From: Myxococcales bacterium
GTDB taxonomy: Bacteria > Myxococcota_A > Polyangia > Haliangiales > Haliangiaceae
Direction: 5' to 3'
Length of the DNA: 64,000 nucleotides
Assembly: GCA_016716835.1 (NCBI GenBank)
Contig: JADJUW010000001.1
Location: 3,004,001 to 3,068,000, forward strand
Shown: positions 44,457 through 54,141 of the stretch, one piece after another
Layout of the letters: every line of letters begins with the position of its first letter
How positions within the stretch are numbered: position 1 is the stretch's first letter
Notes under the pieces: generated by a model
Told to the model about the DNA's origin: nothing
The model's database searches: none
The model's input: the letters and a program-made list of their open reading frames with translations, nothing else
Made by a program: the position numbers and the translations under genes

Positions 44457-45701
44457 TTAGTTCTGCTTTGGCGGCGGCGGCGTCATGCGCAGCGCCTGCG
44501 GCAGATCGATGCCGGTGATCACGTCGCGATGCTTGTAGATCAGGCGGCGCAACGCGACGCTTAGACCATTTTCCAACTTGTGGCTGACGAGGCCCTTGAT
44601 GATGCCGCCTTTCGAGGTGGCGCGCGCCTCGGCGGTTGCGGGATCTTTGCCAAAGAACAGCCCCAAGAATATTTTTTCGGTGATGGCGGCGTTTAACGCC
44701 GGCCCCGCGAGAAACCATTTATGGAGCTCAATGGCGTCGCCATCGATCTTCACGTCTTGCAGCAGCGCGACGGGCTTGCCCTTGGAGATGACCATAATGC
44801 CGGTGCCAGCCGCGGGGCGGTCGTATTGATCGAGCTGGTAGGAGCGCAGGCTAAGCGCATCAATGCCCAACGCCGCGATGATTTCAGTTGGCGTGGTGGC
44901 GTCGATCACGGCCTGCAGATTGCTGCCTTCTGGCCATTGAAAGGCATTGCTCGATTCGATCTGGAGGTAGTGATCTTTTAATAGCCGCACGCCGTCGGTG
45001 CCGGTTTCATTGACATTTTTATCTTCGGTGAGCAAAAAGGTAGCCTGCACCCCGAGCTGATCGGCACGCGTGAGGTCAAACAACGGGCCGCTGCGGCCGC
45101 TTTGCGCGTCGCCCAGGAAGCCGCCGGCGATCGACGACAGGGTTTCTGAAATATTGGAATCGGTCGCGGGGTTATAGCCGCGCGCCGACATGCGCGTGCC
45201 CTTGACCGTGTTGGTCACGAGTTCCTGCAGTTTTGTTTGGATCGTGGACTGCCAATTGAGGCCGCCAAATTCTGATGAACGAAAGGTCACGGTGACGACG
45301 CCCGTGGCGAAGTCGTAGCGAACCTCATCGAGCTCTTCGTTGATGGGCCCCAGCACGTCGATAAACAAGGGTGCGTCGATGGTCAGCGAGTCCAGCGAGG
45401 CGCTCATGACGAGCCGCTCTTGCCGCGTCGTGTAAACGTCGACCAGGCCGCTCTTGTAGAGCCAGGTATTGGGTGGAATGGTGAACCACACGCTGAGTTT
45501 TTGCGGTGAAAGCCACGGCGGCATGCCGAAAGACTTGTCGCCGTCTTCGTCCTCCCACTCGTAGAGGTGCGAGTCGTCTTGCTCGACCGGGTCGATGCAG
45601 GCCGAGGCGGCAATGCCAAGGCCCGCGGTAGCGACGAGCGCGACCAAGGCTGAGGTGGCGTGGTGACTAGAAGGTCGCGGTCGACGGGATTGGCGCTGCA
45701 T
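44457..45701 (-). CDS. Lipoprotein of unknown function
   Basis: A 414-residue lipoprotein with Arg-rich N-terminus, hydrophobic stretch ALVALVATAGLGIAASAC and lipobox AASAC. The mature domain is beta-rich with no recognised family (SVWFTIPPNTWLYKSGLVDV, FDLTRADQLGVQATFLLTED) and ends in a short Pro-rich tail (MTPPPPKQN). It is located between the methyltransferase and HprK-like genes, on the opposite strand, in the middle of the peptide module. Its role there is unknown. Confidence 0.65.
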   Translation of the reverse strand: MQRQSRRPRPSSHHATSALVALVATAGLGIAASACIDPVEQDDSHLYEWEDEDGDKSFGMPPWLSPQKLSVWFTIPPNTWLYKSGLVDVYTTRQERLVMSASLDSLTIDAPLFIDVLGPINEELDEVRYDFATGVVTVTFRSSEFGGLNWQSTIQTKLQELVTNTVKGTRMSARGYNPATDSNISETLSSIAGGFLGDAQSGRSGPLFDLTRADQLGVQATFLLTEDKNVNETGTDGVRLLKDHYLQIESSNAFQWPEGSNLQAVIDATTPTEIIAALGIDALSLRSYQLDQYDRPAAGTGIMVISKGKPVALLQDVKIDGDAIELHKWFLAGPALNAAITEKIFLGLFFGKDPATAEARATSKGGIIKGLVSHKLENGLSVALRRLIYKHRDVITGIDLPQALRMTPPPPKQN

Positions 45702-45836
45702 CCCAGAGGGTAATGCAACGCGTACGCCAAGACAGCGCGAATGATTTCATTTAGTTAGGCGGCCACGGGTGAGGCCACGCCGGCCTCGCAGGTGACGGCA
45801 GTCCCCGCCCCGAGCGATGGTGGTACCGTCGCGGCG

Positions 45837-46703
45837 ATGCGCCGGCTGTGCCTGTCGAATCTCGAAATCGAGCTGCGCGAACTCAACCCGGGCGCGCTCG
45901 CGGGGTTGTGGCATGGCTATGCGCGTTTTCCATCGTGGAAAAACGTGCCCGATTTGGTGATCGAGATTGAGCGTCTCGCGGCGCTGCCGGCGGCGCATGC
46001 GCCCGACGAGATATTCCCCGCCTTTGCGCGCGAGCGGGCGGCAGCTGGCGGCGCGGCGCAGACGGCGTTGCGCCTGCGCCGCTACGACGCGTGGGGCGAG
46101 ATTTCGCGCGGCGCCGACGGCCGCTATGTCGCCCGCTTCACCGTCGGCCCGAGCGCCAATAGCCTCGAGGCCTGTCTGCGGATCGCGATTTCTGCGGCAC
46201 TGCCGAGCACGGGCGCGATCTTAATGCATTCGTCGGCGGTGAAGCTGGGCGGCGCGGCCTTGGTGTTTTCGGGCGTAAGCGGCGCCGGCAAGAGCACGAT
46301 TTCCGAGCTGCTCGCGACGCGCGAGGGGCTCGAAAAGCTCGCCGACGAACTGCTGCTGCTGCAGTCTCCGCGCGCGCCAGGACAGGCGTGGTCGCTCGTC
46401 GTCGCGCCGTTCTTGGGTGCCGCCGGGCTCCCGCATGGCGCGTCGCTCCCGCTGACCGCGGTGCACATGCTTATACAAGCCCCCGCTCATCGCAAGCGCC
46501 GCATGCCCGCTGGCGAGGCCTTGCGCGAGGTGATGAAGCACATCTTGGTTTACACCGGGTTACCTGGCACCGCCGAGGCCGTGCTGGGCGTGGCCGCCCG
46601 TTTGTGCGCCGAGGTGCCGGTGTATGCCCTTGAATTTGAGCTTACGACCCCATTACGGCCAATCCTGAGCCCGCCGGCGGCGGATTCGCGACAATCGTCA
46701 TAG
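45837..46703 (+). CDS. HPr-kinase-like protein (HprK-related kinase)
   Basis: A 288-residue protein whose C-terminal half has the HprK-type P-loop: ILMHSSAVKLGGAALVFSG then GVSGAGKST at residues 146-154, followed by LADELLLLQSPRAPG with the acidic Asp after the P-loop. True HprK phosphorylates the PTS protein HPr, but the N-terminal half here differs and no PTS genes are present. Related kinases in lasso-peptide and PqqD loci phosphorylate a Ser of the peptide. ATG 45837 was preferred to the upstream GTG. It precedes the radical SAM gene by 32 bases. Confidence 0.85.
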   Translation: MRRLCLSNLEIELRELNPGALAGLWHGYARFPSWKNVPDLVIEIERLAALPAAHAPDEIFPAFARERAAAGGAAQTALRLRRYDAWGEISRGADGRYVARFTVGPSANSLEACLRIAISAALPSTGAILMHSSAVKLGGAALVFSGVSGAGKSTISELLATREGLEKLADELLLLQSPRAPGQAWSLVVAPFLGAAGLPHGASLPLTAVHMLIQAPAHRKRRMPAGEALREVMKHILVYTGLPGTAEAVLGVAARLCAEVPVYALEFELTTPLRPILSPPAADSRQSS

Positions 46704-46735
46704 TCCAGCCCGGCAATGCGCTCTATCCTTACAGC

Positions 46736-47950
46736 GTGAAGATTTCGCAGGGTGCCGCCGACCTGCTCGCCGAGCGAGCGTTTCGCGCCAAGGCACCGGT
46801 GACGGCGACCTTCCAGGTGACGGATCGCTGTAACTACGCGTGCACGCATTGCTATCAAGAGCACGTCGATAAAAACGAGCTGTCGTTTGACGAGGTCGCG
46901 CGCATCCTCGGCGAATTGGCCGACGCGGGCGTGTTGTTTTTGACGCTGATGGGCGGCGAGTTTTTCATGCGACGCGACGCCGATGACATCTTGCGCCGGG
47001 CGCACGAGCTCGGCTTTGCGATCAAGCTGCTCACCACGGGCCATCACGTGACCGACAAGCGCGCCGATTTTTTGGCAACCATGCGGCCGCTGCAGGTCGA
47101 CATGTCGCTCTACGCCGCGACGCCGCATCTGCATGAGGGCGTCACCCGGCAAGAGGGTTCGTGGGCGCGCACCGTCGCGGCGGCAAAGCGCCTGATCGCG
47201 CGGCAGATTCCGGTGGTGCTCAAGGCACCGGTGATGGAGACAAATGCCGGCGATCTGGACGAGCTGGCAAAACTCGCCACCGCGATGGGCGCGCAATACG
47301 CGTTCGACGCCAAGATCACCGCCATGGAGACGGGCGAGCAAGCGCCAGTCAATCTGCGCATGCGCGAGTCGACGCTGCGCACGTTTTATGGCGAAACCAT
47401 GCAGCAGTATCTCGCGCAAACGTATGCCGGCCACGACGCGGCCGCGCGCGAGTCGCTGCGCCCACTCGAGCATTCGCCCTGCCGCGCCGGCCAACAGTCG
47501 GTTTCGATCAACCCGCAGGGCCAGGTGTGGCCGTGCAACGCCTTGCCAATGCCCGTGGGCGATTTGCGCCAGCAAGCCTTTGCGGAGATTTGGTTTGGCT
47601 CAAAGGCGCTCGACGAGGTGAGGCACCTCACGTGGGCATCGATCGCCGAGTGCAATCGATGCGAGCTTCGCGCCTATTGTCAGCGCTGTCACGGCATGGC
47701 CTTGGTCGAGCAAGGCGCCATCGCGGGACCATCGCTTGAGGCGTGCCGCCATGCGGTCGCGGTGCGCGACACGTTGCGCGAACAGGGCCTTATTGCGGCG
47801 ACCGAGACGGCGATGCCGCCAACATGGAGCCGGGTCGATGCCGATGGTCAACATGGCGAACGCACGCGCACGTCAGGCCACCTTGGCGAATCGACGACAT
47901 CCGCACCAATCGCTAGCAAGCGCCGCCCCAAGGGGTTGCGCGTACTTTGA
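46736..47950 (+). CDS. Radical SAM/SPASM peptide-modifying enzyme
   Basis: A 404-residue radical SAM enzyme. The [4Fe-4S] motif is RCNYACTHCYQEH (Cys32, Cys36, Cys39), followed by LTLMGGEFFMRRDADDILRR. A C-terminal SPASM domain binds auxiliary clusters: PCRAGQQSVSINPQGQVWPC and CNRCELRAYCQRCHG. SPASM enzymes work on ribosomal peptides (e.g. PqqE), making C-C or thioether links. GTG start at 46736. The last ~50 residues are a poorly conserved tail. The gene follows the HprK-like gene and is the candidate catalyst for the precursor at 36513..36683. Confidence 0.93.
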   Translation: MKISQGAADLLAERAFRAKAPVTATFQVTDRCNYACTHCYQEHVDKNELSFDEVARILGELADAGVLFLTLMGGEFFMRRDADDILRRAHELGFAIKLLTTGHHVTDKRADFLATMRPLQVDMSLYAATPHLHEGVTRQEGSWARTVAAAKRLIARQIPVVLKAPVMETNAGDLDELAKLATAMGAQYAFDAKITAMETGEQAPVNLRMRESTLRTFYGETMQQYLAQTYAGHDAAARESLRPLEHSPCRAGQQSVSINPQGQVWPCNALPMPVGDLRQQAFAEIWFGSKALDEVRHLTWASIAECNRCELRAYCQRCHGMALVEQGAIAGPSLEACRHAVAVRDTLREQGLIAATETAMPPTWSRVDADGQHGERTRTSGHLGESTTSAPIASKRRPKGLRVL

Positions 47951-47976
47951 GACTTGCACTTTCGTGGGGGAACATC

Positions 47977-50900
47977 GTGAATAAATCACAATTACTGGGT
48001 GCGCTTGGCGCGTTTGGCTTTTGACGTTGACGTCGCTTACGACGCTTGGCTGCGGCGACGGCGATCTTTGCCGAGAGGCGATCGCCATCGAGCTCGAGAC
48101 GCCGACCGGGGTGATCAACGTCGATGGCAACCCCGAGTTGCAAGGCACGCAGCTCGACGTCGTGGTCACGACCAATGCGCAGGCGCGGGTACCGCTCTTG
48201 CTCACGGTGACGCGGGCCGACGGCGAGGAGGTTACCAGCCAGGTGCTGCTTGCCCCAGGAGATGGCACCGCGACATTTCGCGATGTCACCGTGCCCAGCG
48301 GCGAGCTGACGTTTGCCGTGACCGCCGAGGCTGGGGCGTGCGGCCGCGCCAGCGACGACCTTGTCGCGCAGATCGCGATTGATGCCAATTGTACGCTCGC
48401 GCTTGATCCGACCCCGCACGAAAATGCGTTCTATGCTCCGCGGCTGGTGCTGCGCGCCAGCGACGACCTCGACGCCGAGGTGGACGATCTACAAGTCGAC
48501 GCGACGCTCGGTGCCCTGCCCGGTTACGGCGTGGAGTTCATCGCCGTTGACGGGGAAGGCAGCGAAGAGGTGCTGCACAGCATCGAAGCGATCGAGGACG
48601 AGCCGGTGACGGCGCGCGTGACCTTGCGCGACGGCGAGCGCACGCTGTTTACCCGCTGCACCTCGCCCGACGCGGCCAGCGATGAAACGTTGACGCCGGG
48701 CGAATCGGGCCATCAAGCGCTGTTTGTCGATAACGTGGCGCCAACCTGCGAATTCACCACGCCCTTGGCCGGCTCTTCCATCACCACCGCCGCCGACAAG
48801 GACGATGCCATCGGCAACGGCTTGCAATACGATCTGGTGCTCGCGGTGGCAGACGCCGACGCCCAGGGCGAGAGCGCCACGATCTCGATCACGCCGCCTG
48901 GCAGCACGACGGCGGTGGACGCGGAGGTGCCGATTACGTTTGGCCAGGCCGTGCTTGAGGCAACCTTCACCGATACCGGCGCCGAGGCGTGGCAGCTCGC
49001 CGCGACCGCGAGCGATCGCGCCGGCAACACCTGCGAGGCCGTCAGCGATCTGCGCGTGGTGTTTGGTGGTTGCGAAATCACCGCGACCTCGGCTCCAACT
49101 AACATTGATGCCAACCCCGGGACCGCCGGCGTGCAGGTGACTGCCAATGTGCAGGTCGCCGCGGCGTGCATCGGGCGCACTATTACCTCGGATTGCGGCA
49201 GCAACGACCCTGGCGGCGTCGCGACCGGCAACAACAACTTTGCGGTCACCGTGTGCGCTGGCAGTTCGTGCGAGACGCAGCAAACCTGCACCTTTCGCGT
49301 CACCACGGCCGGCGGCATCGAGACCACCGACTCGGTGCAGCTCGCCTTTGATAACATTGCGCCGGCGGTGGCGCTGCAGCTCATCGCGCCGCCGGTATCG
49401 TGCGGCAACACGATCACGGCGGCCGACGACGCGAATCCCGGCTTGCCTGGGGTGCAGGCCATCGTGCGCGTGCTCGCCTCGCTCACCACGGATCGTGAAC
49501 TCGTACACACCAAGCCCGATACGTCGACGGAGACCTTAGATGGCAACGTCGCCGGCGGCGAGGTGACGGTAACGCTTGAGCCAGGTCTTAACACCTTCCG
49601 CGGCCATGCCACGGATACGTTTGGCAATGCGGCGCAGAGCGCGTTGTGCAGCCTCACCTTGGCTGACCTCGCGGTTTCCTTCTCGCCGCCGATCGCCGAC
49701 GGCCTCGTCGGCGCGCTCGATGGCACGCTTAGCGGCGGCGATCTGGTGCTCGATATTTGCGGCACCGTCAGCGAGTCGGGTACCGCGGTTGAAATTGAAA
49801 TCGATGGCGGCGCCGCGTTGGCGGCCATCGAAAATGGCAACACCTGGTGCGTCGATAACGTCGCGCTGGCAAACGGCGCGCATACCATCTTCGCTGAGGC
49901 GACCATTGGGCCGCGCGTTGGCCAGGCGACGCTGGCGCTCATGGTCGATTTGACGCCGCCACCAGCCGTCACCGCCGTGGTGGCGACGCCGCTGACGCGG
50001 CAATCGCTGCAGCTGCAATGGACGGCGCCGAGCAACGTCAGCGACGTCGCGGGCTATGTCATCAAGGCGAGCAATTCGCCGATTAACGAAGGTAACTTTG
50101 ATGCCTTGCCGGTGGCGTTGACCGTGGTTGGCGCCGGCGCGGCAAATTCGACCCAGCTTGCCAATCTCGCCTCGCTGCGGCCAGGCGCGCTGGTACATCT
50201 CGCGGTGGTCGCGTTTGATGCCGCGAGCAATCGCTCAACCCTCGCCAGCGGCTCGGCGACCTTGGCCTTTACCAAGATCGGACCGGCCTTTCTCGGCTTT
50301 CCAATTGGCGATGCCGCGCTCGGCCGCACCATGGTCAGCGGGCGCTTTAACAGCGATGCGTTTGACGATCTGGCCGTTGCGGCGCCCTTTGAGGCCGACG
50401 GCCTGGGGCGCGTCTACGTATATTTTGGCAGCGCGAATGGCACCGCGGTAACGCCTGGCGCGACGCTGCAAGGCACCGAGGCGAGCGCGCAATTTGGCAA
50501 TGGCCTGACCGCGATGCGTTGGAGCAGCGCCACCATGGACGATCTGGCGGTGGGCTCGCCGCTCGCCGGCGGCATCGACGGTCGCATCTACATCTTCGAG
50601 CCAGGTGCGTCGGGTCTTGCGGGCACCAAGCTCGATACGAGCGCCGAGGTGACCATCAATGCCGCGGGTGGATGGTTTGCCTTCGGCGCCATCGGCTACA
50701 CCCTGACGACTGCGCGCTTTGACGGCGACGCCAACGATGACCTGATTATCGGCGCGGTGGCGGCCAATGGCTTTCTCGGCGGCGCGGCAGTGATCTACGG
50801 CGGCACCATCACCGGCAATGTGGTTGACCTTGACGACACCGACTTCACCGGTCTTGGCGGCGCGGCGGTGTCGATCATCAACAATCCAAATCCCGCGGCG

Positions 50901-51671
50901 ACCGACCTTTTTGCCAACTACGTGCACAACGTCGGCAAGACCGGGGGCGCTAGCGATCTCACCGATGATTTGCTGATTGGCTATTCCGACGACGTCGCGT
51001 CCGCGAGCACCACCAACAACCGCGTGCTCCTCATGCGCGGCACGGTGGCGCGGCCCGCCGACAACACCGTCGCCGTGCGCGCCTTTGACGTCGCCCGCGA
51101 CGTGATCTTTGATCTCGATAGCGTCGACACCACCACGGACTTTGCCGCCGCGGCCTCTTCGATCGATGACCAAAACAGCGACGGCGCGCGCGATGTCGTT
51201 ATTTCGGCATTTCGCGAGGGCACCGGCGCGGTCTATGTGGTGGATGGAAACGTGCTCGGCAACGCGCAAGGCATCGCGCTGTTGTCGAACGCGACGCTGC
51301 GTCTCTCCCGGATCACCGGCGCCGCGCCGCACACCTTATTCGGCGTCGCGATCGCAAATAACAGCCTCGCGAGCGCCGCCGACATCGACAACGATGGCCT
51401 GGAAGATCTTGTCATCGCGGCGAGCACGGCGCCCGGCGCGGTCTACGTGGTTTGGTACGGCGGCTCGATCCCTTCCGGCAACGCCACCTCGGCCAGCGCT
51501 AACTACGTCTTGCCCGCCGATGCCTCAATCTCGATGTCGTATCCCAACAACGGCGGCGCCGGCGGCGTGCTGCTTTGGTGCGACGTCAACGGCGATGGCC
51601 TCGACGACCTGGCGCTCTCGAGCAGCCACGACAACACGCGCGACGGCTTGTTTGAAGTGCTGACGCGCTAA
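47977..51671 (+). CDS. Large surface lipoprotein with Ig-like, FN3 and FG-GAP repeats; N-terminal frameshift
   Basis: About 1231 residues if read across a 1-base gap. The GTG start at 47977 follows GTGGGGGAACATC; it begins a signal peptide (MNKSQLLGALGAFGF) that runs into TGA unless one T is added to the T4 run at 48019..48022, after which LTLTSLTTLGC supplies the lipobox. The body has several Ig-like/bacterial adhesin domains with Cys pairs, an FN3 domain near residue 650 (PPPAVTAVVATPLTRQSLQL) and FG-GAP beta-propeller repeats (FNSDAFDDLAVAAPF, DGDANDDLIIGAV, DIDNDGLEDLVIAAS). Likely an adhesin at the outer surface. An alternative TTG start at 48021 gives a very short signal. Confidence 0.85.
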
Positions 51672-51684
51672 ATAGGAGCTTGAT

Positions 51685-52473
51685 ATGTCTATCGTGCAAA
51701 TCGTAGAGCTTAGGCCGCAAGACCTCGCAGCCACGGCGAAGGACGTGCTTTCGGCGTGGCAAGGGGGGCTGGTGGTCGTGATCAAGGCGCCGCGAGGCGA
51801 GGCGTTGGCCGACGTCCGCGCCGTCTACGACGCGCTGTTGCCGAGGCTTGGGACCCCGCACTTTTTGGCGGAAGACTCGCGCGTAGGCGATCGCAGCGCG
51901 CAACGCACGGGCGAACTTTGGATGGAGGTCAGATACGACCCAACCATCCCAGATGCGTATCGCCACTCACCCAATGCGCAGCCGCTGCATACAGATGGCT
52001 CTTACATTCCGTCGTTTCCTAACGCGACGCTGATGTGTTGCATTGCCAATGCGGGGCAAGGCGGCGAGACGACGTTTATCGGGGCACCCGCGCTGGTCGA
52101 GGTGCTGGCCGCCGAGGCGCCAGGTTTGTTGGCGCGACTTGAGCGCACGCTCATGCCGCATGCGCGGTCCGGCGATGCGCGCACGGTGCCGGTGATTCGG
52201 CGCGAGGCTGGCACAATCTTGATGAACTGGAATTACTATTGCGTCGCCGGCGATGTCGCCCCAGAGGTCGCCGCCTTGCGCCAAGAGTTTTTTGACTTCT
52301 TGCGCGATTCGCCTGGGGTCGCGGCCGCAACGACGGCCGTGAAATTGGCGCCTGGCGATGCGGTGGTGTGGCATGACGACCGCCTGCTGCACGGGCGCAA
52401 CGCCTTTGTCGCCCATGCCGTGGCCGAGCGCTTTCTGTGGAAATGCGCGGTCGACGTGGGCGTGTTTGCTTGA
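51685..52473 (+). CDS. TauD/TfdA-family Fe(II)/2-oxoglutarate dioxygenase
   Basis: A 262-residue enzyme that couples 2-oxoglutarate decarboxylation to hydroxylation. The iron ligands are HTDGSY (H-x-D) and the distal His in DDRLLHGRNAF, with Arg of ERFLWKCAVD for 2-oxoglutarate. AGGAG sits just upstream of the ATG. Its stop overlaps the start of an aldo/keto reductase gene (TTGA), so they act together. Such dioxygenases can hydroxylate small molecules or side chains; the substrate could be part of the polysaccharide or peptide. Confidence 0.88.
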   Translation: MSIVQIVELRPQDLAATAKDVLSAWQGGLVVVIKAPRGEALADVRAVYDALLPRLGTPHFLAEDSRVGDRSAQRTGELWMEVRYDPTIPDAYRHSPNAQPLHTDGSYIPSFPNATLMCCIANAGQGGETTFIGAPALVEVLAAEAPGLLARLERTLMPHARSGDARTVPVIRREAGTILMNWNYYCVAGDVAPEVAALRQEFFDFLRDSPGVAAATTAVKLAPGDAVVWHDDRLLHGRNAFVAHAVAERFLWKCAVDVGVFA

Positions 52474-53195
52474 AGCTGTCGCGCCTGGCCTTTGGCTCGA
52501 TGCGCCTCCACGAGCGCTCGCTTGATGATGCGGCCTGGCTCAGCTTGCTGCGCGCATCGCTCGATGCGGGCGTGACCACCTTGCACTCGTCGACCGAGTA
52601 CGAGAGCCACGATCGGTTCTGCGGGCTGCTGCGCCAGCTTGGCGCCGGCGATCGCGTGCAACACATCGTAAAGCTCGCCGAACCTCATTTTGGCGATGCC
52701 GCGTTTGATCGCGCGCGCCTAGTTGCCAAGGTCGACGCGTATCTGCAGCAGCTGGGCACCTCTACGTTGGATGCCGTCCAGTGGATGTGGCGCGGCGACC
52801 TTAAAGACGAGGCCGGCAGGTTGCGGGGGTTTTCGGCGCAAATTGACGAAATCGTCGACGCGTTTGCCGAGCTCAAGCGTGCTGGCAAGGTAGCAGCCGT
52901 TGCGCCCTTCCCGTACACCGCAGCCTTTGCCGATGCGCTCATTTCGCACGGCGGCTTTGACGGCCTCGCGGTGTACCTCAATTCGCTGGAGCGCGACATG
53001 GTGCCGCAAATCGAGCGCGCGGCCGATGCCGGCATGGGCACCATTGCCATTCGTCCGTTGGCCGCCGGCAAGGCGCTGGCAGCGGCCTCGCCCGCGCAAT
53101 GCCTTGCCGAAGTTTTGCGACAACGCGGCGTCAATTGCGCGGTGGTTACGTATTCGTCACTAGCTCATCTTGAGGATTTGGTCGCCGCCGTTTAG
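52470..53195 (+). CDS. Aldo/keto reductase-like protein
   Basis: A 241-residue NADPH-dependent TIM-barrel protein of the aldo/keto reductase family: LSRLAFGSMRLHERSLDDAA, GVTTLHSSTEYESHDRFCGL and MGTIAIRPLAAGKALAAASP. The catalytic Tyr/Lys/His set is only partly recognisable (the Y in STEYES and K in VKLAEPHF are the best candidates), and it is shorter than the ~300 usual residues. TTG start overlaps the dioxygenase stop. Role alongside the dioxygenase is unclear. Confidence 0.75.
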   Translation: MKLSRLAFGSMRLHERSLDDAAWLSLLRASLDAGVTTLHSSTEYESHDRFCGLLRQLGAGDRVQHIVKLAEPHFGDAAFDRARLVAKVDAYLQQLGTSTLDAVQWMWRGDLKDEAGRLRGFSAQIDEIVDAFAELKRAGKVAAVAPFPYTAAFADALISHGGFDGLAVYLNSLERDMVPQIERAADAGMGTIAIRPLAAGKALAAASPAQCLAEVLRQRGVNCAVVTYSSLAHLEDLVAAV

Positions 53196-54104
53196 GCCCA
53201 CATCGCGGCGCGGTCGTAGGCGGCCTCGACGCCATCGACGGTCCGCCGTATGTCGAAGATTTCATGCGCGCGGCGTTTCGCGGCGGCAGCGCGGCGAGCG
53301 GCCTCGTCTGGGCGCGCCAGCGCATCAAGAATAGCCACCGCCAACTCGGCGGGCTGGCGCGGCGGCACCAACCATCCGGTCTCGCCATCGCGCACCATAT
53401 CCGGGTGACCGCCCACGCGCGTGGCGATCGCCGGCACCCCAAGCAAGGCGCCCTCTCCGGTGCCGCCAAGATTCTCGCTATGCGACGGATACAGCGCGAT
53501 GTTGAAATCGGCGTACATGTCGCGCACGTCGCTGCGCGTACCGAGAAATACCACTTGGTCGCCTAGGCGTTCTTTGCCATAGCGCACGATGCGCTGAAAG
53601 TAGGCCTCTGCGTGCCCCCATGGCCCGCCGACAAATACCAGCAATGCGTTTGGATGGGTTTGGCGCACACGCACCATGGCATCAATGGCGTCTTCGTGGC
53701 CTTTGAGGCCCCGGGTTTGCCCCAAATAGCGCTTTGGCGCATATGCATAGGCGAGCATGCCGATGATAGGCACGTCGTCGGCGACGCCCAGCTCCCGCCG
53801 CAAGGTGCCTGGTGGCCGCGGGATAAACGAATCGACGTCCATGCCGTTGTAAACCATAAAGGTGCGCTCGGCGGGTACGCCGCGGCGAATGTACTCGGCC
53901 TGCGTCCATGTGCACGACCCGATCCAGCCATCTCGTTCCCCCGCGGTTGCAAGCTCGGCACGCGCGGTCGCCTCGTATTCCATGTGAAGCGGACCGGGCA
54001 CATGAAACAGCCTTGGCGTCTACCCCGCGCGTCACCAGCAGCTGCATTTGCCTTAGCGCCCACTTGCCGCCAACCGCCGTCTTCATTAAGTGCAGAACAC
54101 GCAA
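53192..54104 (-). CDS. GT4-family glycosyltransferase, interrupted by a frameshift
   Basis: Two frames join into a ~303-residue glycosyltransferase. The 5' frame (TTG start 54104) reads RVLHLMKTAVGGKWALRQMQ and LLVTRGVDAK; the 3' frame reads LFHVPGPLHMEYEATARAEL and the donor domain, with RYLGQTRGLKGHEDAIDAMV, LLVFVGGPWGHAEAY and HSENLGGTGEGALLGVPAIA. Removing one base at the GG at 54011..54012 (plus strand CC) gives a continuous chain. The GT-B N-terminal domain is shorter than usual. It overlaps the aldo/keto reductase gene by 4 bases convergently and is divergent from the phosphoglycosyl transferase. Confidence 0.8.
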
Positions 54105-54141
54105 GTCGCCAGCGTAAGGGAATGCCCACCAGCGCTCAACA

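Noticed and set aside
45837..46703. Authentic HPr kinase/phosphorylase of the PTS
   Set aside because: N-terminal half differs and no ptsH/ptsI or PTS components are in the window.
36513..47950. Lasso peptide cluster
   Set aside because: HprK-like, nucleotidyltransferase and RRE proteins fit, but no transglutaminase-like B2 protease is seen, and the AsnB protein is of the polysaccharide type with an intact glutaminase domain, far away.
48713..50035. 440-residue open frame on the minus strand
   Set aside because: Antisense to the Ig-like part of the FG-GAP lipoprotein; no domain, no start signal, composition of a shadow frame.
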